Position numbers and translations under genes: made by a program
Notes under the pieces: generated by a model
Databases searched by the model: none
Told to the model about the DNA's origin: nothing
What the model saw: the letters and a program-made list of their open reading frames with translations, nothing else
Shown: in pieces, positions 1 through 14,033 of the stretch
How the letters are laid out: each line of letters opens with the position of its first letter
Numbering within the stretch: position 1 is the first letter of the stretch
Origin: Avena insularis
Taxonomy: Eukaryota; Streptophyta; Magnoliopsida; Poales; Poaceae
Direction of reading: 5' to 3'
Assembly (NCBI GenBank): GCA_023614405.1
Contig: CM042688.1
Span: 444,282,028-444,346,027, forward strand
DNA: 64,000 nucleotides

Positions 1-1191
1 TTGCATGTTACTTTTGTCAACTAATGATGGGAAATCCTATTTAGAATAGAATGCTAGAATTGCTAGGAAATTCCCTAAGGACAAGTTGCCATGCCATGCT
101 TAGCCTAGCTACTAGAAAACAAGGGTGGTTTATATATTCACACTATGGAAAAATATTCTAAGTCTAAGGACTTGTTTTTATTTAACAAAACAACTAAGTT
201 AATGAATCACCTGGGTGGATTGGAAAGATTGGTTTATGTTGAGTGGTTACACAAGGCCAGGGGTACTGGTGAACCTTGTGTATCTCACTTGTGGATGGCC
301 ACCCAGGAACAAAGAGATTTGAGTTGTCAAATGTTTGAGAAGCTTCAAGTGCAGCCACTTGGTAATATGGGCTCTGCCATGATCTTAGGATGCTGGAACT
401 TAGTCTCTTGGACAGTGGGTGGTAGATGGGTTGATAGGTTGGAGCGCGTCCATTTGACTAAGGAAAGGCTACTGAAGGATCATGTCTTGGGAAACCAAGG
501 CTCGTGGGGAAAGTGCACCACCTCTGCAGAGTGTAAAACCTAAGTACTTAGCCATGTCCCTGGTAAAGGACAATTTGAGCATCAAGACATGGAAACTTCA
601 AGAATCTCATCACTCCAATTTCTAAATAAAACTTGTGGGTGAACAAGGGTTAAAGGATCTTCAGTCTTTGATTGGTAGATGCCCTGAGTGGATCTTCAGT
701 CTCTGATTGGTAGATACCTTGGGATGGTCTTTGTCAAGCAAAAACTTAGTGTTTTCAAAAAGTTAAGGAAAAATCTATTTTGAGCAATGCAAGCCTAAGC
801 TCCACCAGCCAAATGCATATAGCCTTATAGTCCACTTAAATTATACTAAGGTATCACTTGCCAATACTATTCCAAAGTATTGACCCCCTGTGGCTGTAAC
901 TTATGATGTTGCAGGTTACTCTGATGATGATTAGGAGTCATGAGTCTACACTCAACATGCTTGCCTGTGGCACATGAAGATGAAGACTTATGTTTATTTA
1001 CATATTCCATAAACTCTTGTACTAGGCCTTTGGCCATGAGTTGTAAAAGACTATGTTTTATCTCTGGAATGACTGTAATAAACGACCTTTGTATCTGTGT
1101 ACTTCATCTTAAACTGTGGATGCTAGCAATGATCCAGGGACTAGCATTGCAATCACAAGGATCTTTTCCTTTAATAAGGAGGGATCTTACA
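1..1191 (+). mobile_element. Right-hand part of a Gypsy-type LTR (retrotransposon LTR, partial)
   Basis: This non-array flank reads like the LTR of a grass Gypsy retrotransposon. It carries a block around 510-545 (CACCTCTGCAGAGTGTAAAA) that I recognise from many grass Gypsy LTRs. A polyadenylation-like AATAAA-type region and a T-rich tail follow near 1075-1180. The sequence ends in CTTACA at 1186-1191, a normal ...CA LTR terminus, and then passes straight into the satellite at TATAAGAACAC. TATAA at 1192-1196 also lies inside the array's own 40-bp monomers, so it is a plausible 5-bp target site. The left LTR end and any gag-pol lie outside the window, so solo LTR and 3' LTR cannot be told apart. 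A 132-codon open frame at 145-543 lies inside the LTR and shows no protein domain. The family assignment rests on memory of the motif, not a search. Confidence 0.62.
655..719 (+). repeat. 35-bp direct duplication inside the LTR
   Basis: Two adjacent units start at 655 and 690 and share GGATCTTCAGTCT, TGATTGGTAGAT and flanking bases with few differences. It is a small local tandem duplication within the LTR. No function is evident. Confidence 0.8.
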
Positions 1192-2533
1192 TATAAGAAC
1201 ACACATGCAATGACTCTAGTGGGTCCACATGTGGTTTGTGAAAAGAACGCACATGCAATGACCACTGGTTGATCCATATGTGGTTTGTGGAAAAGAACAC
1301 ACATGCAATGAACACTGGTGGATCCATAAGTGGTTTGTGGAAAGAACACACATGCAATGATTATAATGCTAGTTTTAGTTAAGAACACATATGGATCCAT
1401 ATGTGGTTTGTGGAGAAGAACACACATGCAATGACACTATTTGATCCATGTGTGGTTTATGCAAAGAACACATATGCAATGACACTGGTTGATCCATATG
1501 TGGTTTGTGGAAAGAACACACGTGCAATGACATTGGTTGATCCATGTGTGGTTTGTGGATAGAACACACATGCAATGACTCTAGTGGGTCCATATGTGGT
1601 TTGTGAAAAGAACACACATGCATTGACCACTTGTTGATCGATATGTGGTTTGTGGAAAGAACACACATGCAATGACTCTAGTGGGTCCATATGTGGTTTG
1701 TGAAAAGAACACACAAGCAATGACCACACGTAGATCCATATGTGGTTTGTGGAAAGAACACACATGCAATGCCACTGGTTGATCCATGTGTGGGTTGTGT
1801 AAAGAACACACATGCAATGACTCTAGTGCTAGTTTTAGCATAAGAACACACATGCAATGGCTCTAATGGATCCATATGTGGTTTGTGGAAAAGAACACAC
1901 ATGCAATGACCACTGGTTGATCCATGTGTGGTTTGTGGAAAGAACACACATGCAATGACAGTGGTGTATCCATGTGTGGTTTGTGAAAAGAACACACATG
2001 CATGGACCACTTGTTGATCCATATGTGGTTTGTGGAAAGAACACACAAGCAATGACCACAGGTAGATCCATATGTGGTTTGTGGAAAGAACACACATGCA
2101 ATGCCACTGGTTGATCCATGTGTGGTTTGTGTAAAGAACACACATGCAATGACTCTAGGGATAGTTTTACCATAAGAACGCACATGCAATGGCTCTAATG
2201 GATCCATATGTGGTTTGTGGAAAAGAACACACATGCAATGACTCTAGTGGGTCCATATGTGGTTTGTGAAAAGAACACACATGCATTAACCACTTGTTGA
2301 TCCATATGTGGTTTGTGGAAAGAACACACATGCAATGACTCTAGTGGGTCCATATGTGGTTTGTGAAAAGAACACACAAGCAATGACCACAGGTAGATCC
2401 ATATGTGGTTTGTGGAAAGAACACACATGCAATGCCACTGGTTGATCCATGTGTGGTTTGTGGAAAGAACACACATGCAATGACTCTAGTGGTTGATCCA
2501 TGTGTGGTTTGTGGAAATAACACACATGCAATG

Positions 2534-2557
2534 ACTCTAGTGCTAGTTTTAGTATAA
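2534..2557. repeat. Example of the 40-bp punctuation monomer
   Basis: The GTGCTAGTTTTAGTATAAG segment replaces the usual TCCATATGTGGTTTGTGG half, giving a monomer of about 40 bp. Its variants end GTATAAG, GCATAAG, CCATAAG, GTTTAAG or GTTAAG and recur through the array at irregular steps of several monomers. They mark the boundaries of the higher-order blocks. The left edge of the array (1192) also begins with this TATAAG tail. Confidence 0.8.
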
Positions 2558-3015
2558 GAACACACATGCAATGACTCTAGTGGGTCCACATGTGGTTTGG
2601 GAAAACAACACACATGCAATGACCACTGGTTGATCCATATGTGTTTTGTGGAAAAGAACACACATGCAATGAAAACATGTGGATCCATAAGTGGTTTGTG
2701 GAAAGAACACACATGCAGTGACTCTAATGCTGGTTTTAGTTTAAGAACACACAAGCAATGACTCTAGTGGGTCCATATGTGATTTGTGCAAAGAACACAC
2801 TTGCAATGACACTGGTTGATCCATGTGTGGTTTGTGGAAAGAACACACATGCAATGCCATTGGTTGATCCATGTGTGGTTTGTGGAAATAACACACATGC
2901 AATGACTCTAATGGATCCATATGTGGTTTGTGGAAAAGAACACAGATGCAATGACCTTTGGTTGATCCATGTGTGGTTTGTGGAAAGAACACGCATGCAA
3001 TGACACTAGTGGATC

Positions 3016-3045
3016 CATGTGTGGTTTGTGGAAAGAACACACATG
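3016..3045. repeat. Example of the inter-monomer hairpin
   Basis: CATGTGTG at 3016-3023 is the exact reverse complement of CACACATG at 3038-3045, with a 14-nt loop. The arms come from the end of one monomer and the start of the next. The arrangement recurs wherever a monomer has CCATGTGTGG. Monomers with CCATATGTGG have one mismatch in the stem. Confidence 0.85.
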
Positions 3046-5160
3046 CAATGACACTGGTTGATCCATATGTGGTTTGTGGAAACAACACACATGCAATGAC
3101 ACCGGTTGATCCATGTGTGGTTTGTGGATAGAACACACATGCAATGACTCTAGCGGGTCCATATGTGGTTTATGAAAAGAACACACCTGTAATGACCACT
3201 GGTTGATCCATATGTGGTTTGTGGAAAGAACACACATGCAATGAACACTAGTGGATCCATATGTTGTTTGTGAAAAGAACACACATGCAATGACTCTAGT
3301 GCTGGTTTTAGCATAAGAACACACAAGCAATGACTCTAGTGGGTCCATATGTGATTTGTGCAAAGAACACACATGCAATGACCACTGGTAGATCCATATG
3401 TGGTTTGTGGAAAAGAACAAACATACATTGAACATTGGTGGATCCATAAGTGGTTTGTGGAAAGAACACACATGGAGTGAACACTAGTGGATCCATATGT
3501 TGCTTGTTTAAAGAACACACAAGCAATGGCTCTAGTGGGTCTATATGTGATTTGTGGAAAGAACACACATGCAATGACACTGGTTGATCCACGTGTGGTT
3601 TGTGGAAAGAACACACATGCAATGACTCTAGTGGTTGATCCATGTGTGGTTTGTGTAAATAACACACATGCAATGACTTTAGTGCTGGTTTTAGTATAAG
3701 AACACACATGCAATGACTCTAGTGGGTCCACATGTGGTTTGTGAAAAGAACGCACATGCAATGACCACTGGTTGATCCATATGTGGTTTGTGGAAAAGAA
3801 CACACATGCAATGAACACTGGTGGATCCATAAGTGGTTTGTTGAAAGAACACACATGCAGTGATTCTAATGCTAGTTTTAGTTAAGAACACATATGGATC
3901 CATATGTGGTTTGTGGAGAAGAACACACATGCAATGACACTAGTTGATCCATGTGTGGTTTGTGCAAAGAGCACACATGCAATGACACTAGTTGATCCAT
4001 ATGTGGTTTGTGGAAAGAACACACGTGCAATGACCCTGGTTGATCTATGTGTGCTTTGTGGATAGAACACACATGCAATGACTCTAGTGGGTCCATACGT
4101 GGTTTGTGAAAAGAACACACATGCATTGACCACTTGTTGATCCATATGTGGTTTTTGGAAAGAACACACATGCAATGACTCTAGTGGGTCCATATGTGGT
4201 TTGTGAAAAGTACACACAAGCAATGACCACAGGTAGATCCATATGTGGTTTGTGGAAAGAACACACATGCAATGCCACTGGTTGATCCATGTGTGGTTTG
4301 TGTAAAGAACACACATGCAATGACTCTAGTGCTACTTTTACCATAAGAACACACATGCAATGGCTCTAATGGATCCATATGTGGTTTTTGGAAAAGAACA
4401 CACATGCAATGACTCTAGTGGGTCCATATGTGGTTTGTGAAAAGAACACACATGCATTGACCACTTGTTGATCCATATGTGGTTTGTGGAAAGAACACAC
4501 ATGCAATGACTCTAGTGGGTCCATATGTGGTTTGTGAAAAGAACACACAAGCAATGACCACAGGTAGATCCATATGTGGTTTGTGGAAAGAACACATATG
4601 CAATGCCACTGGTTGAACCATGTGTAGTTTGTGTAAAGAACACACATGCAATGACTCTAGTGCTAGTTTTACCATAAGAACACACATGCAATGGCTCTAA
4701 TGGATCCATATGTGGTTTGTGGAAAAGAACACACATGCAATGACCACTGGTTGATCCATGTGTGGTTTGTGGAAAGAACACACATGCAATGACAGTGGTG
4801 TATCCATGTGTGGTTTGTGAAAAGAACACACATGCAATGAGTCTAGTGCTGGTTTTAGTATAAGAACACACATGCAATGACTCTACTGGGTCCACATGTG
4901 GTTTGTGAAAAGAACACACATGCAATGACCACTGGTAGATCCATATGTGGTTTGTGGAAAAGAACAAACATACAATGAACATTGGTGGATCCATAAGTAA
5001 TTTGTGGAACGAACACACATGAAGTGACTCTAATTCTGGTTTTAGTTTAAGAACACACAAGCAATGACTCTAGTGGGTCCTTATGTGATTTGTGGAAAGA
5101 ACACACATGCAATAACACTAGTTGATCCATGTGTGGTTTCTGGAAAGATCACACATGCAA

Positions 5161-5258
5161 TGAATCTAATGGATCCATTTGTCGTTTGTGAAAAAGAACA
5201 CACATGCAATGAATCTAATGGATCCATTTGTCGTTTGTGAAAAAGAACACACATGCAA
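5161..5258. repeat. Recent local doubling of a single monomer
   Basis: Two successive 49-bp monomers carrying the rare middle GAATCTAATGGATCCATTTG and a TCGTTTG variant are identical. The related copies at about 7460 and 11430 have this monomer only once. It is a single-monomer duplication private to this higher-order copy. Confidence 0.75.
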
Positions 5259-8200
5259 TGACCACTGGTTGATCTGTGTGTGGTTTGTGGAAAGAACACA
5301 CATGCAATGACCACTGGTTGATCCATGTGTGGTTTGTGGAAAGAACACGCATGCAATGACACTAGTGGATCCATGTGTGGTTTCTGGAAAGAACACACAT
5401 GCAATGACACTGGTTGATCCATATGTGGTTTGTGGAAAGAACACACATGCAATGACACCGGTTGATCCATGTGTGGTTTGTGGATAGAACACACATGCAA
5501 TGACTCTAGCGGGTCCATATGTGGTTTGTGAAAAGAACACACCTGTAATGACCACTGGTTGATCCATATGCGGTTTGTGGAAAGAACACACATGCAATGA
5601 CTCTAGTGGGTCCATATGTGGTTTCTGGAAAAGAACACACATGCAATGACCACTGGTTGATCCATATGTGGTTTGTGGAAAGAACACACATGCACTGAAC
5701 ACTAGTGGATCCATATGTTGTTTGTGAAAAGAACACACATGCGATGACTCTAGTGCTGGTTTTAGTATAAGAACACACAAGCAATGACTCTAGTGGGTCC
5801 ATATGTGATTTGTGGAAAGAACACACATGCAATGACACTGTTTGATCCTTGTGTGGTTTGTGGAAAGAACACACATGCAATGACTCTAGTGGTTGATCCA
5901 TGTGTGGTTTGTGGAAATAACACACATGCAATGACTTTAGTGCTGGTTTTAGTATAAGAACACACATGCAATGACTCTAATGGGTCCACATGTGGTTTGT
6001 GAAAAGAACGCACATGCAATGACCACTGGTTGATCGATATGTGGTTTGTGGAAAAGAACACACATGCAATGAACACTGGTGGATCCATAAGTGGTTTGTG
6101 GAAAGAACACACATGAAGTGAGTCTAATGCTAGTTTTAGTTAAGAACACATATGGATCCATATGTGGTTTGTGGAGAAGAACACACATGCAATGACACTA
6201 GTTGATCCATGTGTGGTTTGTGCAAAGAACACACATGCAATGACACTGGTTGATCCATATGTGGTTTGTGGAAAGAACACACGTGCAATGACACTGGTTG
6301 ATCCATGTGTGGTTTGTGGATAGAACACACATGCAATGACTCTAGTGGGTCCATATGTGGTTTGTGAAAAGAACACACATGCATTGACCACTTGTTGATC
6401 CATATGTGGTTTTTGGAAAGAACACGCATGCAATGACTCTAGTGGGTCCATATGTGGTTTGTGAAAAGAACACACAAGCAATGACCATAGGTAGATCCAT
6501 ATGTGGTTTGTGTAAAGAACACACATGCAATTCCACTGGTTGATCCATGTGTGGTTTGTGTAAAGAACACACATGCAATGACTCTAGTGCTAGTTTTACC
6601 ATAAGAACACACATGCAATGGCTCTAATGGATCCATATGTGGTTTTTGGAAAATAACACACATGCAATGACTCTAGTGGGTCCATATGTGGTTTGTGAAA
6701 AGAACACACATGCATTGACCACTTGTTGATCCATATGTGGTTTGTGGAAAGAACACACATGCAATGACTCTAGTGGGTCCATATGTGGTTTGTGAAAAAG
6801 AACACACAAGCAATGACCACAGGTAGAGCCATATGTGGTTTGTGTAAAGAACACATATGCAATGCCACTGGTTGATCCATGTGTGGTTTGTGTAAAGAAC
6901 ACACATGCAATGACTCTAGTGCTAGTTTTACCATAAGAACACACATGCAATGTCTCTAATGGATCCATATGTGGTTTGTGGAAAAGAACACACATGCAAT
7001 GACCACTGGTTGATCCATGTGTGGTTTGTGGAAAGAACACACATGCAATGACAGTGGTGTATCCATGTGTGGTTTGTGAAAATAACACACATGGAATGAG
7101 TCTAGTGCTGGTTTTAGTATAAGAACACACATGCAATGACTCTACTGGGTCCACATGTGGTTTGTGAAAAGAACACACATGCAATGACCACTGGTAGATC
7201 CATATGTGGTTTGTGGAAAAGAACAAACATACAATGAACATTGGTGGATCCATAAGTGATTTGTGGAACGAACACACATGAAGTGACTCTAATGCTGGTT
7301 TTAGTTTAAGAACACACAAGCAATGACTCTAGTGGGTCCATATGTGATTTGTGGAAAGAACACACATGCAATAACACTAGTTGATCCATGTGTGGTTTCT
7401 GGAAAGAACACACATGCAATGCCATTGGTTGATCCATGTGTGGTTTGTGAAAATAACACACATGTAATGAATCTAATGGATCCATATGTCGTTTGTGAAA
7501 AAGAACACACATGCAATGACCACTGGTTGATCCGTGTGTGGTTTGTGGAAAGAACACACATGCAATGACCACTGGTTGATCCATGTGTGGTTTGTGGAAA
7601 GAACACACATGCAATGACACTGGCTGATACATATGTGGTTTTTGGAAAGAACACACGTGCAATGATGGTTGATCCATGTGTGGTTTGTGGATAGAACACA
7701 CATGCAATGACTCTAGTTGGTCCATCTGTGGTTTGTGAAAAGAACACACATGCAATGACCACTTGTTGATCCATATGTGGTTTGTGGAAAGAACACACAT
7801 GCAATGACTCTAGTGGGTCCATATGTGGTTTCTGAAAAGAACACACATGCAATGACCACTGGTTGATCCATATGTGGTTTGTGGAAAGAACACACATGCA
7901 ATGCCACTAGTTGATCCATGTGTGGTTTGTGGAAAGAACACACATGCAATTACTCTAGTCTTAGTTTTAGTATAGAACACACAAGCAATGACTCTAGTGG
8001 GTCCGTATGTGATTTGTGGAAAGAACACACATGCAATGACACTAGTTGATCCATGTGTGGTTTCTGGAAATAACACACATGCAATGACTCTAGTGCTGGT
8101 TTTAGTATAAGAACACACATGCAATGACTCTAGTGAGTCCATGTGTGGTTTGTGGAAAAGAACACACATGCAATGAACACTGGTGGATCCATAAGTGGTT

Positions 8201-11200
8201 TGTGGAAAGAACACACATGCAGTGATTCTAATGATAGTTTTAGTTAAGAATACATATGGATCCATATGTGGTTTGTGGAGAAGAACACACATGCAATGAC
8301 ACTAGTTGATCCATGTGTGGTTTGTGCAAAGAACACACATTGAATGAAACTGGTTGATCCATATGTGGTTTGTGGAAAGAACACACGTGCAATGACACTA
8401 GTTGATCCATGTGTGGTTTGTGGATAAAACACACATGCAATGACTGTAGTGGGTCCATATGTGGTTTGTGAAAAGAACGCACATGCATTGACCACTTGTT
8501 TATCCATATGTGGTTTGTGGAAATAACACACATGCAATGACTCTAGTGGGTCCATATGTGGTTTGTGAAAAGAACACACAAGCAATGACCACAGGTAGAT
8601 CCATATGTGGTTTGTGGAAAGAACACACATGCAATGCCACTGATTGATCCATGTGTGGTTTGTGTAAAGAACACACATGCAATGACTCTAGTGCTAGTTT
8701 TAGCATAAGAACACACATGCAATGGCTCTAATGGATCCATATGTGGTTTGTGGAAAAGAACACACATGCAATGACCACTTGTTGATCCATGTGTGGTTTG
8801 TGGAAAGAACACACATACAATGACAGTGGTGTATCCATGTGTGGATTGTGAAAAGAACACACACGCAATGAGTCTAGTTCTGGTTTTAGTATAAGAACAC
8901 ACATGCAATGACTCTAGTGGGTCCACATGTGTTTTGTGAAAAGAACACACATGCAATGACCACTGGTAGATCCATATGTGGTTTGTGGAAAAGAAAAAAC
9001 ATACATTGAACATTGGTGGATCCATAAGTGGTTTGTGGAAAGAACACACATGAAGTGACTCTAATGCTGGTTTTAGTTTAAGAACACACAAGCAATGACT
9101 CTAGTGGGTCCATATGTGATATGTGGAAAGAACACACACGCAATGACACAAGTTGATCCATGTGTGGTTTGTGGAAAGAACACACATGCAATGCCATTGG
9201 TTGATCCATGTGGTGGTTTGTGGAAATAACACACATGCAATGAATCTAATGGATCCATATGTGGTTTGTGAAAAAGAACACACATGCAATGACCACTGGT
9301 TGATCCATGTGTGGTTTGTGGAAAGAACACACATGCAATGACACTAGTTGATCCATGTGTGGTTTGTGGAAAGAACACACATGCAATGACACTGGTTGAT
9401 CCATATGTGGTTTGTGGAAAGAACACACGTGCAATGATGGTTGATCCATGTGTGGTTTATGGATCGAACACACATGCAATGACTCTAGTTGGTCCATCTG
9501 TGGTTTGTGAAAAGAACACACATGCAATGACCACTGCTTGATCCATATGTGGTTTGTGGAAAGAACACATGCAATGACACTAGTGGGTCCATATGTGGTT
9601 TGTGAAAAGAACACACATGCAATGACCACTGGTTGATCCATATGTGGTTTGTGGAAAGCACACACATGCAATGCCGCTAGTTGATCCATGTGTGGTTTGT
9701 GGAAAGAACACACATGCAATTACTCTAGTGCTAGTTTTAGTATAAGAACACACTAGCAATGACTCTAGTGGGTCCATATGTCATTTGTGGAAAGAACGCA
9801 CATGCAATGACACTACTTGATCCATGTGTGGTTTCTAGAAATAACACACATGCAAGGACTCTAGTGCTGGTTTTAGTATAAGAACACACATGCAATGACT
9901 CTAGTGGGTCCATATGTGGTTTGTGAAAAGAACACACATGCAATGACTCTAGTGGGTCCACATGTGGTTTGTGAAAAGAACGCACATGCAATGACCACTG
10001 GTTGACCCATATGTGGTTTATGGAAAAGAACACACATGCAATGAACACTGGTGGATCCATAAGTGGTTTGTGGAAAAGAATACAGATGCAGTGATTCTAA
10101 TGCTAGTTTTAGTTAAGAACACATATGGATCCATATGTGGTTTGTGGAGAAGAACACACATGCAATGACACTAGTTGATCCATGTGTGGTTTGTGCAAAG
10201 AACACACATGCAATGACACTGGTTGATCCATATGTGGTTTGTGGAAAGAACACACGTGCAATGACACTGGTTGATCCATGTGTGGTTTGTGGATAGGACA
10301 CACATGCAATGACTCTAGTGGGTCCATATGTGGTTTGTGAAAAGAACACACATGCATTGACCACTTGTTGATCCATATGTGGTTTTTGGAAAGAACACAC
10401 ATGCAATGACTCTAGTGGGTCCATATGTGGTTTGTGAAAAGAACACACAATCAATGACCACAGGTAGATCCATATGTGGTTTGTGGAAAGAACACACATG
10501 CAATGCCACTAGTTGATCCATGTGTGGTTTGTGTAAAGAACACACATGCAATGACTCTCGTGCTAGTTTTACCATAAGAACACACATGCAATAGCTCTAA
10601 TAGATCCATATGTGGTTTGTGGAAAAGAACACACATGCAATGACTCTAGTGGGTCCATATGTGGTTTGTGAAAAGAACACACATGCAATGACCACTTGTT
10701 GATCCATATGTGGTTTGTGGAAAGAACACACATGCAATGACTCTAGTGGGTCCATATGTGGTTTGTGAAAAGAACACACAAGCAATGACCACAGGTAGAT
10801 CCATATGTGGTTTGTGGAAAGAACACATATGCAATGCCACTGGTTGATCCATGTGTGGTTTGTGTAAAGAACACACATGCAATGACTCTAGTGCTAGTTT
10901 TACCATAAGAACACACATGCAATGGCTCTAATGGATCCATATGTGGTTTGTGGAAAAGAACACACATGCAATGACCACTGGTTGATCCATGTGTGGTTTG
11001 TGGAAAGAACACACATGCAATGACAGTGGTGTATCCATGTGTGGTTTGTGAAAAGAACACACATGCAATGAGTCTAGTGCTGGTTTTAGTATAAGAACAC
11101 ACATGCAATGACTCTACAGGGTCCACATGTGGTTTCTGAAAAGAACACACATGCAATGATCACTGGTAGATCCATATGTGGTTTCTGGAAAATAATAAAC

Positions 11201-14033
11201 ATACAATGAACATTGGTGGATCCATAAGTGATTTGTAGAAAGAACACACATGAAGTGACTCTAATGCTGGATTTAGTTTAAGAACACACAAGCAATGACT
11301 CTAGTGGGTCCATATGTGATTTGTGGAAAGAACACACATGCAATAACACTAGTTGATCCATGTGTGGTTTCTGGAAAGAACACACATGCAATGCCATTGG
11401 TTGATCCATGTGTGGTTTGTGAAAATAACACACATGCAATGAATCTAATGGATCCATATGTCGTTTGTGAAAAAGAACACACATGCAATGACCACTGGTT
11501 GATCCGTGTGTGGTTTGTGGAAAGAACACACATGCAATGACCACTGGTTGATCCATGTGTGGTTTGTGGAAAGAACACACATGCAATGACACTGGATGAT
11601 ACATATGTGGTTTGTGGAAAGAACTCACGTGCAATGATGGTTGATCCATGTGTGGTTTGTGGATAGAACACACATGCAATGACTCTAGTTGGTCCATCTG
11701 TGGTTTCTGAAAAGAACACACATGCAATGACCACTGGTTGATCCATATGTGGTTTGTGCAAAGAACACACATGCAATGACTCTAGTGGGTCCATATGTGG
11801 TTTGTGAAAAGAACACACATGAAATGACCACAAGTTGATCCATGTGTGGTTTGTGGAAAGAACACACATGCAATTACTCTAGTGCTAGTTTTAGTATAAG
11901 AACACACAAGCAATGACTCTAGTGGGTCCGTATGTGATTTGTGGAAAGAACACACATGCAATGACACTAGTTGATCCATGTGTGGTTTCTGGAAATAACA
12001 CACATGCAATGACTCTAGTGCTGGTTTTATAAGAACACACATGCAATGACTCTAGTGAGTCCATGTGTGGTTTGTGGAAAATAACACACATGCAATGAAC
12101 ACTGGTGGATCCATAAGTGGTTTGTGGAAAGAACACAAATGAAGAGATTATATTGATAGATTTAGTTAAGAACACATATGGATCCATATGTGGTTTGTGG
12201 AGAAGAACACACATGCAATGACACTAGTTAATCCATGTGTGGTTTGTGCAAAGAACACACATGCAATGAAACTGGTTGATCCATATGTGGTTTGTGGAAA
12301 GAACACACGTGCAATGACACTGGTTGATCCATGTGTGGTTTGTGGATAAAACACACATGCAATTACTGTAGTGGGTCCATATGTGGTTTGTGAAAAGAAC
12401 GCACAAGCATTGACCACTTGTTGATCCATATGTGGTTTGTGGAAAGAACACACATGCAATGACTCTAGTGGGTCCATATGTGGTTTGTGAAAAGAACACA
12501 CAAGCAATGACCACAGGTAGATCCATATGTGGTTTATGGAAAGAACACACATGCAATGCCACTGGTTGATCCATGTGTGGTTTGTGTAAAGAACACACAT
12601 GCAATGACTCTAGTGCTAGTTTTAGCATAAGAACACACATGCAATGGCTCTAATGGATCCATATGTGGTTTGTGGAAAAGAACACACATGCAATGACCAC
12701 TTGTTGATCCATGTGTGGTTTGTGGAAAGAACACACATGCAATGATAGTGGTGTATCCATGTGTGGATTGTGAAAAGAACACAGATGCAATGAGTCTAGT
12801 GCTGGTTTTAGTATAAGAACACACATGCAATGACTCTAGTGGGTCCACATGTCGTTTGTTAAAAGAACACACATGCAATGACCACTGGTAGATCCATATG
12901 TGGTTTGTGGAAAAGAACAAACATACATTGAACATTGGTGGATCCATAAGTGGTTTGTGGAAAGAACACACATGAAGTGACTCTAATGCTGGTTTTAGTT
13001 TAAGAACACACAAGCAATGACTCTAGTGGGTCCATATGTGATTTGTGGAAAGAACACACATGCAATGACACTAGTTGATCCATGTGTGGTTTGTGGAAAG
13101 AACACACATGCAATGCCATTGGTTGATCCATGTGGTGGTTTGTGGAAATAACACACATGCAATGAATCTAATGGATCCATATGTGGTTTGTGAAAAAGAA
13201 CACACATGCAATGACCACTGGTTGATCCTTGTGTGGTTTGTGGGAAGAACACACATGCAATGACACTAGTTGATCCATGTGTGGTTTGTGGAAAGAACAA
13301 ACATGCAATGACACTGGTTGATCCATATGTGGTTTATGGAAAGAACACACGTGCAATAATGGTTGATCCATGTGTGGTTTGTGGATAGAACACACATGCA
13401 ATGACTCTAGTTGGTCCATCTATGGTTTGTGAAAAGAACACACATGCAATGACCACTGCCTGATCCATATGTGGTTTGTGGAAAGAACACATGCAATGAC
13501 ACTAGTGGGTCCATATGTGGTTTGTGAAAAGAACACACATGCAATGACCACTAGTTGATCCATATGTGGTTTGTGGAAAGCACACACATGCAATGCCGCT
13601 AGTTGATCCATGTGTGGTCTGTGGAAAGAACACACATGCAATTACTCTAGTGCTAGTTTTAGTATAAGCACACACAAGCAATGACTCTAGTGGGTCCATA
13701 TGTCATTTGTGGAAAGAACGCACATGCAATGACACTAGTTGATCCATGTGTGGTTTCTAGAAATAACACACATGCAAGGACTCTAGTGCTGGTTTTAGTA
13801 GAAGAACACACATGCAATGACTCTAGTGGGTCCATATGTGGTCTGTGAAAAGAACACACATGCAATGACTCTAGTGGGTCCACATGTGGTTTGTGAAAAG
13901 AACGCACATGCAATGACCACTGGTTGATCCATATGTGGTTTGTGGAAAAGAACACACATGCAATGAACACTGGTGGATCCATAAGTGGTTTGTGGAAAGA
14001 ACACACATGCAGTGATTCTAATGCTAGTTTTAG

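Larger units (their letters stand above)
1192..14033. repeat. Left array domain: irregular higher-order repeats of 1.87-2.5 kb
   Basis: A diagnostic junction, TTAAGAACACATATGGATCC, recurs at about 1379, 3882, 6140, 8244, 10113, 12166 and 14034. The spacings are 2503, 2258, 2104, 1869, 2053 and 1868 bp. Neighbouring copies share the same order of monomer variants, with gains and losses of whole monomers. This is the mark of unequal exchange, and the copies are less regular than in the central domains. Confidence 0.8.

Noticed and set aside
145..543. 132-codon open frame near the left end
   Set aside because: It lies inside the LTR-like sequence, has no recognisable domain, and includes the CTCTGCAGAGTGTAAAA block typical of LTR non-coding sequence.
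940..1272. 110-codon open frame spanning the LTR end and the first monomers
   Set aside because: It crosses the LTR/array junction, so it is a chance fusion of two non-coding sequences.
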